DNA of 64,000 nucleotides from Lunularia cruciata (taxonomy: Eukaryota > Streptophyta > Marchantiopsida > Lunulariales > Lunulariaceae). The translations under genes and the position numbers were made by a program. The notes beneath the pieces are model-generated. The model saw only the letters and a list, made by a program, of their open reading frames with translations, was not told the origin of the DNA and searched no databases. The stretch is from positions 44,268,001 to 44,332,000 of the forward strand of contig OX419760.1 of assembly GCA_948567375.1 (NCBI GenBank), written 5' to 3'. Below, piece after piece: positions 25,556-38,020 of this stretch (the stretch's first letter is position 1; every line of letters starts with the position of its first letter).

Positions 25556-27889
25556 TACCACTTGGTGAAGTACAATAGCGCCATCCGCCTGATGCAGACG
25601 TTGCCGTGTGCGCTCGGGAATAATATAAATTCGGAGAATCAAGAATCCTCCGTTACTAACCAGACTGAGTAGTGTAACTAGTGCATAAAGAGTTAAAGAC
25701 GAGAAAGTTCCATTCCCTTTGCAGGTGGAGGAGTTGGATGCTTGGCGATTATCAAGATGAAGAACACGATCAGGACCGAAAAAATTGATGTCTTACAGGA
25801 GGTTGCTTTTGTTTTTCACGGTCTAGATCTGGCCATTTACTCCAAGCATTTTCTTGAAATTCGACCTTTTCCTGTAGTTGGATGATAAAGTTGGAGCATT
25901 TGACAGTTCTTTTTCTTCTGACGTTAGGGTGATCGTTCACGTTTTGAGTGAGCCTCTTACATGTTGGAAGGTTGTATCCGCTGTCCATTATCCTTCAGTA
26001 GATAGGGTAAATTTGTAATTGTATGACTTGCTTTCCTGAATTTGATACCCACTGATACAGTGCCATGTTGATGTTTACAACAAAAGATTCCTGAAACTGA
26101 TGATTTTCTCATGCCCTGAGCTTTAAGCTGGGTCTTAGTCTAATTCCTGCTGTCACAATTGACTCGAAGAGCTTCGGAAGCTCAACAATCACAATCAAAT
26201 AACAAGCTGCTTTCTTAATCTGCTAAGTTTCTCTTAAAGTGGGCTTTCTAAAAGGACGTACAAACTATTTCTCTTGTTCTAACTCCTGCAATGGCAATGG
26301 CATCTTATCTTTCAATAGAGGGTACCTAAAGATCGAGCGAACAGAAAGCGCTCATGAAGGCCTAAGAAATGAAACAAACCAGAAACCACACTTCTCCTGA
26401 AGCAGCTTCACCGTCTATCATATATACATCACGAAGTGCGGCGGGACCCTTATTTTGCTGATAGTAATTCTATCCAGGGAGTTTATACGGAAGCCATGAC
26501 GAGACTCTTGCTTTGCTGATTGCTTGGCTGTACCAAGGCTATATACTGACTAGGGAAAGGTGCGTGAAGTATAAAATACTACTTACAAGAACGATCGTCA
26601 GGACTCTTGTGTTTGCGACCGTGCGGACACCCATTGCAGGTTGATGACCCCTTACGTCAGAACTTTGTGTTCATCAAGCCTTTCATTTTCTAAACTCTCA
26701 GGAGGAAATTTGGTTCTTTATGTGACTTTATCTTGAGATCAACTGGGATAACTTCCCTATATTTTCGGAACCGCTCTTCTGTAAAGACGACCGATTTCTG
26801 TGCAGATTGCAGTACTCTGTTAAGATTGTTAACGGGCGGCGGGTTTCTTCACTAAAATGGAGTAAAGAAGCGATAGTCGTCGTCGATCTCGTCAGTTGCA
26901 GCGCTGAACGATATATCCGGATCTTGAGCAGGACGAGAGTTGGCCTGCTTGAGAAAGTTTACATGCTTGTACATGCATGTTATGTTGTGATACCTCACAT
27001 ATACAAAGGTGCATCTATAGCTAACGTATCTAGATGACTCTTAATCTCACGGCTACCACCTCTCCCTGCTTGCGCCATTCTGGCGCCTATGCACCTTCAA
27101 GTTGTTATGTTTTAATCTGTCCCGTCATATACCTGTTATTCTCCTTGAAGTTGGTGCTGGTCCTCCATGTTGTTGTACTCGTCTGAAATTTCCGGAAGAT
27201 AGAGTTATGAGCTTTCTTGTCTACAGTAAGATATCGATCTTGAAGGCTATGGGATTGCTTCTTTCAGGGTTGCGGTCACAAGGACCGTTCAGGAGCGGGA
27301 CAATCATGAACATCCAACCCACTAATATTTGCCAATTCCCACGTACTTCATTCACGGAAGCTTTTTACTCCCTACACTAAAGATGAAAATAGGGTGGTCT
27401 GTCGTCGACAGGAAGATGGGACCTCTATATGAGCAGACTTGTCTACTAGCCTTGTTGCGGGATGTCTCTCCTGTCCTCTAATCCTCTAATGTGTCTTCCC
27501 TCCTCTCTGAATGTCTCGTAAAATATGATGGTTTTAGATTGATCTCTGGCAGCCAATAGTTGAGAGGAGAATAATGGAGGACTTTTGCAGGTGTCATCAG
27601 ACAAGGCACTGAATAGAGAATCCTAGGATCAAAGAGTTCGGGGACTAGACTGGTACGCCAAGGTCAGCACTCAGATTCACTTTCTTCAGACTGATCTATC
27701 TGCAGTTCACAAAATGAGATTGATACGTTGTCTATATTGCTGTGCCGATTGACAGTTCTGATGGCCATTTTTCGATAGTGGCGCAGCATTGAAGTTGTTC
27801 CTGTTCTGCTGGTATTCGTTCGTAGTTCCAAGTATCTATCTTATCTTTATATACCATGCACAGGACGACGATATTTTCTCTGTAGACTA

Positions 27890-28890
27890 CACGGGAGCTC
27901 ATCAGAAGCTCTCCAGAGGGTGAGTCTGTTTCCTTTCTCACAATCTTGGTACATCAAGGGTGTCTTCAGCAATCAAGCACGAGGGGAAAGGTCCGGGGAG
28001 GAACTCATCTAGTTTGATCCCAGTTTGTGTGTTTTAGACGTGTTTTTCTCAGGTTTTGGTCAATTCTTGCCCTTCAATTCCAGGTTTCACGCGCGTAGTT
28101 TACAGTAGCATTTCCTTCTGAATTTGCTCCTTCGAGTTCGGGCCCTGAAAGTCCCCGAGTATGATGAATATGGCCACATTTCAGGACCTTCTCGATCGTA
28201 TACTCGGTATTATTGATCTAAATGTATAACATCGTTGATTGATAAGAAGAACTTTGCTGTTTTTCTGCATGACAATGTCTGGATGTAATTTCCTTGTGTT
28301 TCTTCCAAGTCTGCTTCTGGAGGCGTGGTATAGCAATCACGATCAGTTCGAGTCCTTTTCATACACATGTCCTGGTGGTCAGTATTAGTTTGTGTCGATC
28401 ATCTACAGACCCACAAGTTTGCAGTAGTTCGGATTCTAGATCTGTCCCAATTATCCCAACACAACTTTCCAGTTGTCACTATACTCTTCCGCATCCGGCC
28501 ACTAGATTTAAGTGAGGGTACTTGCTCCAGTGTGGTTGCGCTGTCTAGTCAAGCTGCGCCTAGAAGGAGATCCATCGTATCAATCGAGCTTCTACATGTC
28601 AACTTCTATTTAGTCGCCGTCCACTTGACCTCGCAGCTGTTGTGACAATGTACGAAGACTTGACTTCTCCTTATAAGATTTTACAAGATTTAACTATATT
28701 GTTTACTCCTTTGTGTTATTGCATGACATCGTGGAATTCAGGTCAGTGTTGTATCACCAATTCGAATATCAAGTTTCGACGTTTGTCAAGCACAACAAGC
28801 AAACATTGTAAGTACAGTGCTTGAATCACCTTATGATCAAGCTCCTTTGCAAACTGAAATCCTTGGGTGCTGTGAAGCAAACTAGAAAAA
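27890..28890 (+). repeat. Ancient tandem duplication, copy 1
   Basis: Aligns discontinuously but collinearly with 30895-31890 (offset about 3.0 kb). Shared blocks include a GGTGAGT...ACTCATC stretch at 27915-28013, TAGCAATCA near 28330, TTCCGGCCACTAG-like sequence near 28490-28506, and a donor-like ACATTGTAAGT at 28803. Confidence 0.65.
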
Positions 28891-30894
28891 ATGTAAATTT
28901 CAAACTTGACAATGCACTTATTTTCCTGTTTCTTGACATTGATACATCCTTTGCATGCGCAGCTACAGAAGCTTGTCATGGCAATATCTTTCAAGAATTT
29001 GGTTAAAATTGGATTGCTTCTATAGGGTGAGAGCATGGGTCTAGATCTTGAAGGGAACAATTTTGATTCTGCAAGTTGACGTGAAATGGAAACTTGTCAC
29101 CTTGTAATGAGTACTACTGGACCCGGATCAATGTCTTCAGTGTCAAACAAATACTTTCTTGCTTTCTTTTTATTACCTGAGGCTGAAGTCCAAATTAACA
29201 ATTTCAATTTCACCGCATCTTTTGGCTCTGCCAAAACCCGTGATTTCATTACCGGTTCTTGAAACCTGACAACATGTATCTTGTATCAAATTGTTCCCAA
29301 AGGTTGTCTGACATTACTGACACAACCGCGGGACGCAAGAATACTTCTGCCGGAAGGTACTGATCGTAGAACATTTAAAATCTACGGTGCCGCCCGCACC
29401 CGCACCTTATTTGGGCGGCACGTGTGACGAGGGTCACATCCACAGAACGCGCGCTTAGCAGCATGCTTGAGACGGAGAAGTCGAACCGACGAGACTTGCT
29501 TGTCCCTGCTCCTTTAAGAGTTGCAAGTCTCTGGTTGTCTCAAGTTCAGTGTAATTGACGAATTGAGAATCACGTTCTTCAGAATCATCGACTTGCTGCT
29601 CCTCAACTGGCAACTTTCAAATGTGATCCTCTGGATCGGTGAACTACTGCGGTTGGCTCCGCGCATCTAGTTCTTTAGGGAGGAAAGAGTATGACTACGT
29701 CTCCTCTAGCGGTTGTCTAAAGCTTCAGTTTACGGGCAAGGGGTCGGAAAAGGTGTTGCCGAAATTGAAGGATCTTGAAAGTTTCGATATGGACGAATAT
29801 TTTCGGGATCTCTGTTTCTGACGGGCACTTTGAGACGTTTCAGCTCGTCCTCTAGCTGCTCTTCGAAGGTTAACATCCAGAAAATACTACTCCTCTGAGC
29901 TAAGGCTTGAAGTTATGGGGTGCTGTTGCTTGCAGGGGGTTCCAGGCCTTTTCGCGAGTCTACAGGTTCTGATGCCGGCGGATTTGGACCGCATCAGATC
30001 GTCCCAAATTTCACCGTTGGACTACAAATACGTCGAAGAGTCCACAACTAGAATACACTCCATGTTTTGACTTTAGATAGTGTTTTGGATGTCTATGTGC
30101 TCTCTATGATACCGACCTCTCAACTTGCTAACAACATTCTCTCTTGAGTTCTTCGTTGCTTGCGACATTCGACTCAAGAGTTCTTTCTCGAGTCTTTGCT
30201 TCTCACCGTCCACAAACTCTACCTATCTGCAGCTGCCTTCCACGTCCATGATTCCTTCTGCATCTTTCCTTCTCTACATGGTACACGCTCTACCTTTCTG
30301 CAGCTACCTTCCACGTGCTTCCTCTTTGCTGTCTTTGAGCTACGAGGACTACTATCGCTCCTATCCATCTCTTCCGCTCTACGAGGGCAATGATACCATA
30401 CTATATTTTTCACGCAGGCTCCTGATGAAGGTGTCCCTACTTCGCTGTATAGCTATATGGACTCATGCTGTTCTTACAAATTCAATTTCAGGATAAAAGA
30501 TTTCATCAACCGGTACTATCATTAGTTTATACTTCGCTCATTAACTTCAAGCCTAAATGAGATCTGAGTGGCCCTGGTCAACATACAGAAGCAGAGAACT
30601 CGAATACAGTTGATATGTTGGACATGTCCAAACACGTTACATGGTTCCATGAAATGTCCTCAACAGTTCCAATGTACTTTATAAACATCCACGTATCCAA
30701 AGTTATCAGAGAAGCTTCCGCCTTCGCCAGTTTTGGCTGTTTATTTGACCGAATATACTTCTAGTTGTTTTCGATGAGGACTGCAATAACAGCGCCTTTC
30801 AGTTCGTCGGCATTGTTCTGCTTTCTGAGACCTGGTTTGCATTACTTTACTTAGCTTTGCGTTGCCGGACGAATATGTTTTCTTTGCTCACTAC

Positions 30895-31890
30895 GCTGAT
30901 TCAGAGCTCATGAAAAGCTCTCTAAGCTGGGGTGAGTCTTATATTTCCCTCACACCTTGGCTCATCAAGGTTATATTCTGCAGTCAAGCACGAGAGGAAA
31001 CTTCTGTGAAGGGGACTCATCTAAGTTCCACAATTTAGACTAGATTCTAATTCTCGTTGTTTGGTTTTATCATGCTTTCAAGTAGTCGTACCGGTTTCAA
31101 ACGCCCCAAAGTGTGGTGATTGTGCCAACATTGGAAGATCTTGTTATTACAAATTCCTGCAATTGCGTGAAGAGGAGCTTCTCGTCTGTAATCTAGCTCG
31201 TAGTCAGGATATTCAACCTAAAGAAAAATATAGTTTATTGATTAGACTCACTTTGTTGTTCTTCTGCATGAAGTTGTCTTCATTTAACTTCCTTCTGTAG
31301 ACACACAAGGATAAGGCTGCTTGATAAGGCTAGATATAGCAATCAGGATCACTTCAAGTCTTCCTCTTGTCCCGGTGGTCAGGAGTATGTGTGTATTATA
31401 TCCGCAGGTTTACTGAAGGTTGGACTCTAAAGCTGTCACTTCTGTCGAGATGCAACTTTCCAATGCTCACATTTATGTTCCGGCCACTAGTCTAAGGCTT
31501 TACTGAGGGCCTCGGCCCAATTTGTTGGCGCTCTTTCTGCATACTCACCAACTTCAATCACTCAAGCTTCAGAATCTATGTATACGTTTCAACTTTTACA
31601 TAGTCACCATCCACTTGCCCTTGGAGTAGTTTGGCGATGAACTAGACATTGACCTCTTTTGATAAGATTCTGGATTGGCAAGTTCATGTTACTGGTTCTT
31701 CATCTAATTGATTGTTGTATGTAGAATTTACGGGATCCATCTGCGTGTTCAACTTGCATTACTGTTTCCGAACACCAAAGTCGGGCTCTCTTGACAACCG
31801 CCAACATTGTAAGTTTCCTATCTTTACTCATGATCCAGATGCTTTTGCTAACAAAAATCCTTCAATTGTATGAAGGAAACCAGATAATCG
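30895..31890 (+). repeat. Ancient tandem duplication, copy 2
   Basis: Counterpart of 27890-28890. It keeps the same order of blocks and the same donor-like ACATTGTAAGT (31804). Identity is patchy and indels are common, so the event is old. An open frame at 31061-31300 (CGDCANIGRSCYYKF) has no clear counterpart in copy 1. Confidence 0.65.
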
Positions 31891-32187
31891 AAATTGACTG
31901 ATTAATTTATCTATTATAAATGCAGATTCCTAGGAACGACTGGTTTATCATTCTATCTCTTCGGGCAGACCAAGTAGTCTGACAATGACTCGCAGTGATT
32001 CAGGTTTTATATCGTAACAACATCAAACAATTTTGAAATTCTTTAGATCGATTTACTATCATGGGGAGTTCCAATTTGAAGTTAGTAATACCGATCATTC
32101 GAATTTGACTAGAATGTCCTTTCCTGTACTTTACGTTGATTAACGCTGCTTTATTATGTAATTTCGTGGACAAAACCAATCAATCAG

Positions 32188-35100
32188 GACTCGGAGGATA
32201 TAAGCATGGTTGCCCCCCTACAGATATCAAGCAAATGACCAAGGTACGTACATTAAGTGATAGTAACAGGATTTGTGACTAGATTAAATGCATAATCTAA
32301 TAATGAACTAACATATAAAACTAATAATGAGTTATTTCTGATGATGAAAACTCGAACAAAAATCTTCTACGGTGAAATGTCATGAAACTGAAATAGAAAA
32401 TTATATCCAGCATTAATAAGTGATTCGCATCAGAAATTATCGGATCTTTATAGAATTGGTGTATTTATTGCGGCTTGCCATGACATTATCTTATTAGTAG
32501 ATGAGTGCGCCACTTAGTGTTCCTCAAAATAAGTTATAGGTTTCCCATTCTTGATAAGCTTAAGTTTTTGATTCAGGTGATTCTTGATTTGGAAAAGAGA
32601 ATCCCTCTGGAGTTCATACCCGTGAGATGGTCAGCTTCACGAGAGGTACACATTTTATTCTTTCACGAGTTTTGTTCCTTTCATCTAGAATTTTCCTTCT
32701 AGATCATTTCTTTAAATTAACTGGGAAGAATTTTTTTGCAGGATTGGGTAAACAGAGTACAATGTTCAGAAACCGTTGAGGAGATTATGGATCTAATACA
32801 GGGCCTGGAAGAGGGTGTTGGATTGTTGAACAGCTGGAAAATTCAGTCAGAAAGCGGTCTTAAGCCTTGGATAAAATCTGCGCCATCTGCTTTTGCGGTT
32901 GAGATGGTATGATGCCTCTTTCAGCTTCAAGATCTAACTTCATTCAGAAGCTCCCTTCAGAATCCAGGTCGTCAGGCAAATTTATTACAATCTTGTATTC
33001 TGTATGCTTATCTTTATACTCACCACTATTTTGTCTTTCTATGCTCGAGATGCACTACTGTTTCATAACCTGTCATGATCACCTCAAACCTGTCCATAGT
33101 ATAGCACTCATATTCTAATTTTTATCACTTTAAGGTATCTTATCCCCTAATTAGCACCTCCACTTCACTTTCTGGTTGCCGAGTTTTCATTTCTCCTTCT
33201 TGTTTTCGTGCGATCATATATCTGAGGTTCAAATTGGTTTTTTCACTCGCGTTCTCTTTCATGCTGAACTTCGCATAACATTAACTGATCTGGCTATCCC
33301 GGAATCTCAGGGATAAAACAAGGTAAACATACATGTCCCGTCGTTCTTTGATGGAAGCTTATTGCTCCAATTTTTCTATATCCTTTCGCTGCATGACTGC
33401 TTTGCGCGGTTCCCGATATTTATTATTTTGATGCATCACATCATCAAATTTATGTACATGTGAATTTGAGGTACTTCTATACCTACCCACTACTTGTACA
33501 AGGTATTATGCAGTTAATTAACCACATGGACAACGGATACTGGCTGAGAGCTACCAGTAGTGTAAACTTTTTGTTCCGTTTTTTCGACCTCTCTTAGGAC
33601 TTTCCGCCTCTAGTTATTTCAACCCTGTTTCCAAGGATTCCGTTGGAACCGACCCTTATTCTCGACATTTAATCTGCTTTCACTTACCCGGAAAGTTATA
33701 TGCCACGGAAATGCATTTCTCGTAACACTATGTCAAGTTCTTTTGACGTTCTGTTAGTGACGTCAATTTTTTTCTCCAACGCAACGTAACTTTCTGACAG
33801 AAAAATTAATATCGGTGGTAAGATGCTACGACTAGTACTAATATTGATCACATATTTGCACACTTGCCTAGCTTGCACATTCAACTAACTTCGGTGTTTT
33901 CTTCAGTGTTTGCTTACCTCTTGTGCTTGACGACTGTACAGAATTCATCACCAATTTTTCCATCGTCATAGTTGCATGTGTCACGGTCGATCAAGTCAGT
34001 CACGGGCAGGGTGGATCGAAGTTCCGAGAACGGCTGCTGCATACCGTTACCCAGATATATTAGATTCAATACATCATTTGTAAACGTTATAATATCTTAA
34101 TGAGGTGAAATCATAAAAGAATTCCCAGTTCGGATGTTCATAACACTCATTTGAGTATAATTTTTGGTTCCTGACAGCTGTGGGAATATGTGACACTTCT
34201 CCGAAAAGATGTTCAAATGATCGGTGAATGCAATTCGTCTCCTATCCACTTGGGCCAGAGCAAGTCTTCCACGGGCAAAAGGAAACATTCGGACCTTGAA
34301 CTGAGAAAGCTGAAGAGATATAAGTTTATTGAGCATGTTAGCAGATCTCCTGCTATTTCTGTTCAGCAAAACATCAGAGAGATTCCATCTGAAGGTAAAC
34401 CCATTTAACAGCTAAATCTAATGATTTGCAGTTTCTGAAACCAATTTGCTGAATTCTGAAGAGTAATTTATTAAACGTGTGTCTATCGTTCCGTGCGGAT
34501 TCTGTTGATTCGCGTTTTGCTCCAATATTTGTAACTGCATTGTGAAGATGCATTGGAAGTTCAGAGAACGCGCGATGCTTCCGGGACTATGGACGAGACT
34601 TATGAGACTCAGGTTCAAACCGCAGCAGAGGCTTTGACACAGCTGATTCATGGAATCACTCTTGATCATACAGATGGTGTTTCTGACGCACATATGGGAA
34701 CTGAGAGGAGAGACGATGTGATAAGATGGGGAGCCAAGAAAAGGCAAAGTTTCGGCAGCAGGTCATGCGGAACCAATAAAAGCTTTACCAAAGACTCTCA
34801 CAAGGAGGTAGAGGCCGTTGACATACCCAAGAACCAGAGCCACAGAGTTATTGATTCGCAGCAAATAGACAGCACACCAAGTGCATTACATCTAAGATCA
34901 GGAGGTCCACCTCTGAATCACTATGTAAGAAGAGGACAAAAGATTGGTGCCAAAAAGGTTAAGGTGAACTTCTGTCAAAAGATCAGCCTTCATGCAGAAC
35001 AAGCCCAAGTTCTCAAACTCCCAAAGGAGATGCAAGGAAGGTGGTCTAGAGAGAGGTAAGACTTTCTTCCCAACATTCACCTGATAAATGTTGGGATGAA

Positions 35101-37213
35101 TTTGTAAGTTTTACGGAAACGTTCTTATTGATAATTCTTGTAGTAGTTCCTAAAGAGCTTAAATAAGTTACTTTGCGTAATGACTGCAGGTATGAGGCTG
35201 CCCAGTACAGACTGGTTGAGATCATGCATGAAAAAGGAGCTCTACCAGGTAGACCGATACTGCGGCCTGCTCTGCGGCAGGAGGCCAGGAACTATATTGG
35301 AGACACCGGCTTACTTGACCACCTACTGAAGCACATGACAAATACCGTGGTGAGCAGTGGCGAACGTTTTAGAAGACGGCACAACGACGAAGGATCGATG
35401 GAGTACTGGCTGGAGGATGCCAACTTGATGGAGACCAGAAAGGCTGCGGGAATTGACGACCCTTTTTGGACTCCGCCTCCTGGATGGAAACTTGTCAAAG
35501 ATTCACCAGCTGACAGAGATCAGTACAGCTCACACTCGGCATCACCAGCCCAATCGCCTGAGATGCAGAGGTTGACTTTCAAGATAAAGGAACTGAACTG
35601 GTACACAAAACTTAATACTGCAATTAGTTTTAGTAAAATTGTGTTTGCTATGTTATTAAAATGGCATTTTGCGCAGATCTTCTAGATTTAAAATGATCAG
35701 ATCCTGGTTTTTGTCTGAAAAATGTACCATTTCTCGAGAATGGACTTTTAGATCGGGAGTTAACTATCCTCAACATCTTGGTAATGTATCCTTGATCTAC
35801 ATGCTTATATTTCATCTACGTTTCATATGCACTTGAAGGGTTCTGGATCTCCCGTTGTCCGAACGGCTTCTGCTCTCATTTCTCCTTATCCTAAAAACAA
35901 AATAGTCTAAAAAAACAGTGTGTTCTTCAGTGAGTTGCAGGTTCTTGGTTTACAGATAAAGAGGATGGGAAAGGATGGGAGGTTTTCGGAAGAGATTATC
36001 GACTGTGCTGAGGTGCAAAGTCTTTCTGTAAGTGCTTGTAGTAGCAAAGATGGTACAGATTTATGTCCGTTTCATTGAGCTGAGACTCAACGCAAAGCAG
36101 AAGTTTCACCAGGTCATGTAGAGTATGTATAGACTCAACGCAGTGACGGAGGCAACCATGGGTAAAGCCGACGAGTTATCGGACTCTTCTCTGGCCTTGG
36201 TTCCCTTCTTCCCTCTATGTCCTGGTTTCTAAGCGTTAAAAGAAGGATATTGCAGTATTATAAGAACGTGTTTCTTTCAGCTCTATTTTATCAACGATCT
36301 TGAACAGATTTCTTCCTTTGGTTTGTCAGGCAGGAATAGACAGTCCTATCAGAGTGACAAATGACTCTGACACAGATCACTTAAGTCAAGAGGAACTTTC
36401 TAGTTATTTGGCGGATTCCCTATCCACAATGAAGGTAAGAGCTTGTGATATTCTGATAAGACTTCTTCCTACTTATGTAAGAATTAGTCATTATTTCCTA
36501 TCCGTCCTGCATTCTTTTAATGGTCTATCCTTGTTCCTGCATACTAGGAGAGCATAACTCGTTTCCAAAACGCCATCAGCTGTGTACATCATCCCAGGAG
36601 ACCGGATTGGGTGAAGTCTTCCGACGTTCCTGTAGAAGGTGTAAAGACACCCCGCAGAGCAGTAAAGGGTAAGAATGAAAAGCTCCACAGCAACATCGGG
36701 AGGACACATATGAACAAATCAACCGCTCCACCGCGAAAAGTTCGTCGCGGAATCAGTCGACGGGGTGCTGTTCAACAGCAACTGCCGCCAGAAAATCCTC
36801 TTGAGACTGAATTGAATCGCTGTAGAGCTCTTGGAAGTATTATCTATGCTCCTGTTTACAACCTAGGACCATGGGAGAACTGTCCTTTAACACCAAATGG
36901 TTCTCCCGTTAGTAGTCAGTCCGTGATGATGAGTGGAGGCCCAAAGGAGTATACAGATGATACGGCAAATCTCTCTACGCAATTGACATTGGCCTCTCAT
37001 GTGTGCGCTGCGGGCAATGGTGCTCCCAAACATTCCTGGAGAATGGACAAGGGGGAGAGTTCTAAGCCGTCATCGAGCTATCGTAACCACTGCCAACTAT
37101 CACAAGCAGAAGGTACTGAGAGTCACATCTGTAACCAGAAGAGAAGTCAAATTTCAGAGCCATTTCCTCTAAGACCTGAAAGCTCATGGTTAAGTCTTGG
37201 ACAACCAACTTAG
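32188..37213 (+). CDS. DYAD/SWITCH1/AMEIOTIC1-type meiotic protein (9 exons; 5' end unresolved)
   Basis: Nine plus-strand exons join in phase: 32188-32243, 32577-32645, 32742-32906, 34178-34394, 34548-35055, 35190-35600, 35931-36027, 36330-36434 and 36548-37213 (stop). They give at least 763 residues. The first exon listed starts in mid-codon, so earlier exons exist upstream. Exons 5-6 encode the diagnostic DYAD block: RWSRER, RPILRPALRQEARNYIGDTG, LLDHLLKHM, RFRRRHNDEGSMEYWLEDA and DPFWTPPPGWKL. In Arabidopsis, rice and maize, members control meiotic entry, cohesin protection and chromosome organisation in the nucleus. A basic stretch (KRKHSDLELRKLKRYK, exon 4) could be a nuclear localisation signal. 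Exons 7-9 encode a helical segment with heptads, then a low-complexity tail. Exons 1-3 encode a conserved-looking module (LGGYKHGCPPTDIKQMTK, then RWSASREDWVNRVQ) that I do not recognise from seed-plant DYAD proteins. The 1.27-kb intron 32907-34177 could hide another exon. The gene converges on the cyanase gene. Confidence 0.85.
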
Positions 37214-38020
37214 ATCTTACGAGTCACATCTTTACACAACACAGAAGTTAGATTCAGTCATTTAGTCTGAGGGCTTTGTTAAGTTTTGTACAACCTCATT
37301 AGGGCTAGAAATCTCTTTTGAACTCCTTGTCACTTCAACAAAGCGGCAGTAGACTGTCAGTAGTGTTGAAGAACTCGCCTCGAAGGATCCCGGCTACCAA
37401 AGCTCATTTCATATGACAGTACCTAGCTAGGAGGATGCATGCTAGCTTATTTACCGTGTGAAAACAAACTCAAATGAAACATATGTTCAACTGACATCTT
37501 TCTTGTATCTTGTGAGCAAAGCTCTTTAGGCTCTATTTAAGCAACGTACAAATTTTGGGACTATTGTCACCTTAGGGAGGAGAACTAGCTCGTGAGTCTC
37601 CGACAGTTATATCCCGGAACGAGCGAGAGTCAGGCACACCAAAGACCCTTTTGCTCTGCATAGCTTGTCGACTAAAAAGTTCTAACCCTGACCTCCTAAC
37701 TCCTTGAAGGACCGGCCAGATTGTCTGCTGCTCTCTGTAAAAGACACAAAAGTTCCACATTCTCTCACTTTTACTGTCATTTTAAATTGATATCAGATAT
37801 CTAAAGCAGGTTAGATTAACAAAGATAGGTCACATAAACCTGCCTAAGATGGTACGGTACGTGTGAAGTCATTTGCAGACTTATTCATGCGGCTAGCGTC
37901 TGGTACAATACGTAGTAAAGACTTATGATCAGTAATGCGAGTCCATTTCATGTCAACATGCTAATCAAATTTTCTCAAATTCTGCAGAGCCCCGAAATTG
38001 AGTGTAACTTGTAATTTGGT
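37214..38020. other. Convergent 3' region between DYAD-type and cyanase genes
   Basis: No coding sequence recognised. The region should hold the two 3' UTRs and polyadenylation sites. Confidence 0.5.

Larger units (their letters stand above)
25556..32187. other. Gene-like region upstream of the DYAD gene; no product recognised
   Basis: Composition is genic and several splice-like junctions are visible, but no exon could be tied to a protein family. The region may contain the promoter, 5' UTR and first exons of the DYAD-type gene, a separate gene, or both. It contains an internal duplication (27890-28890 and 30895-31890), a GC-rich hairpin with a CACGTG G-box at 29387-29424, a second inverted repeat at 29491-29531, and a 29-bp direct repeat at 30217-30245 and 30288-30316 (two mismatches). 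Confidence 0.4.

Noticed and set aside
27915-28015. Resemblance to RNase P/MRP RNA (GGGGAAAGGTCCGGGGAGG) and to a riboswitch-like fold
   Set aside because: The purine-rich motif is not kept in the second copy (30945-31025), no other conserved P/MRP regions were found, and no TPP-riboswitch core motifs are present.
29639-29821. Frame ending KLKDLESFDMDEYFRDLCF as the end of a gene
   Set aside because: No ATG start (begins with GTG), no splice chain and no recognised family; may be chance.
31061-31300. Cys-containing frame (CGDCANIGRSCYYKF) as a protein-coding exon
   Set aside because: No recognised family, no counterpart in the duplicated segment at about 28.0-28.3 kb, and no consistent splice phase into the DYAD exons.
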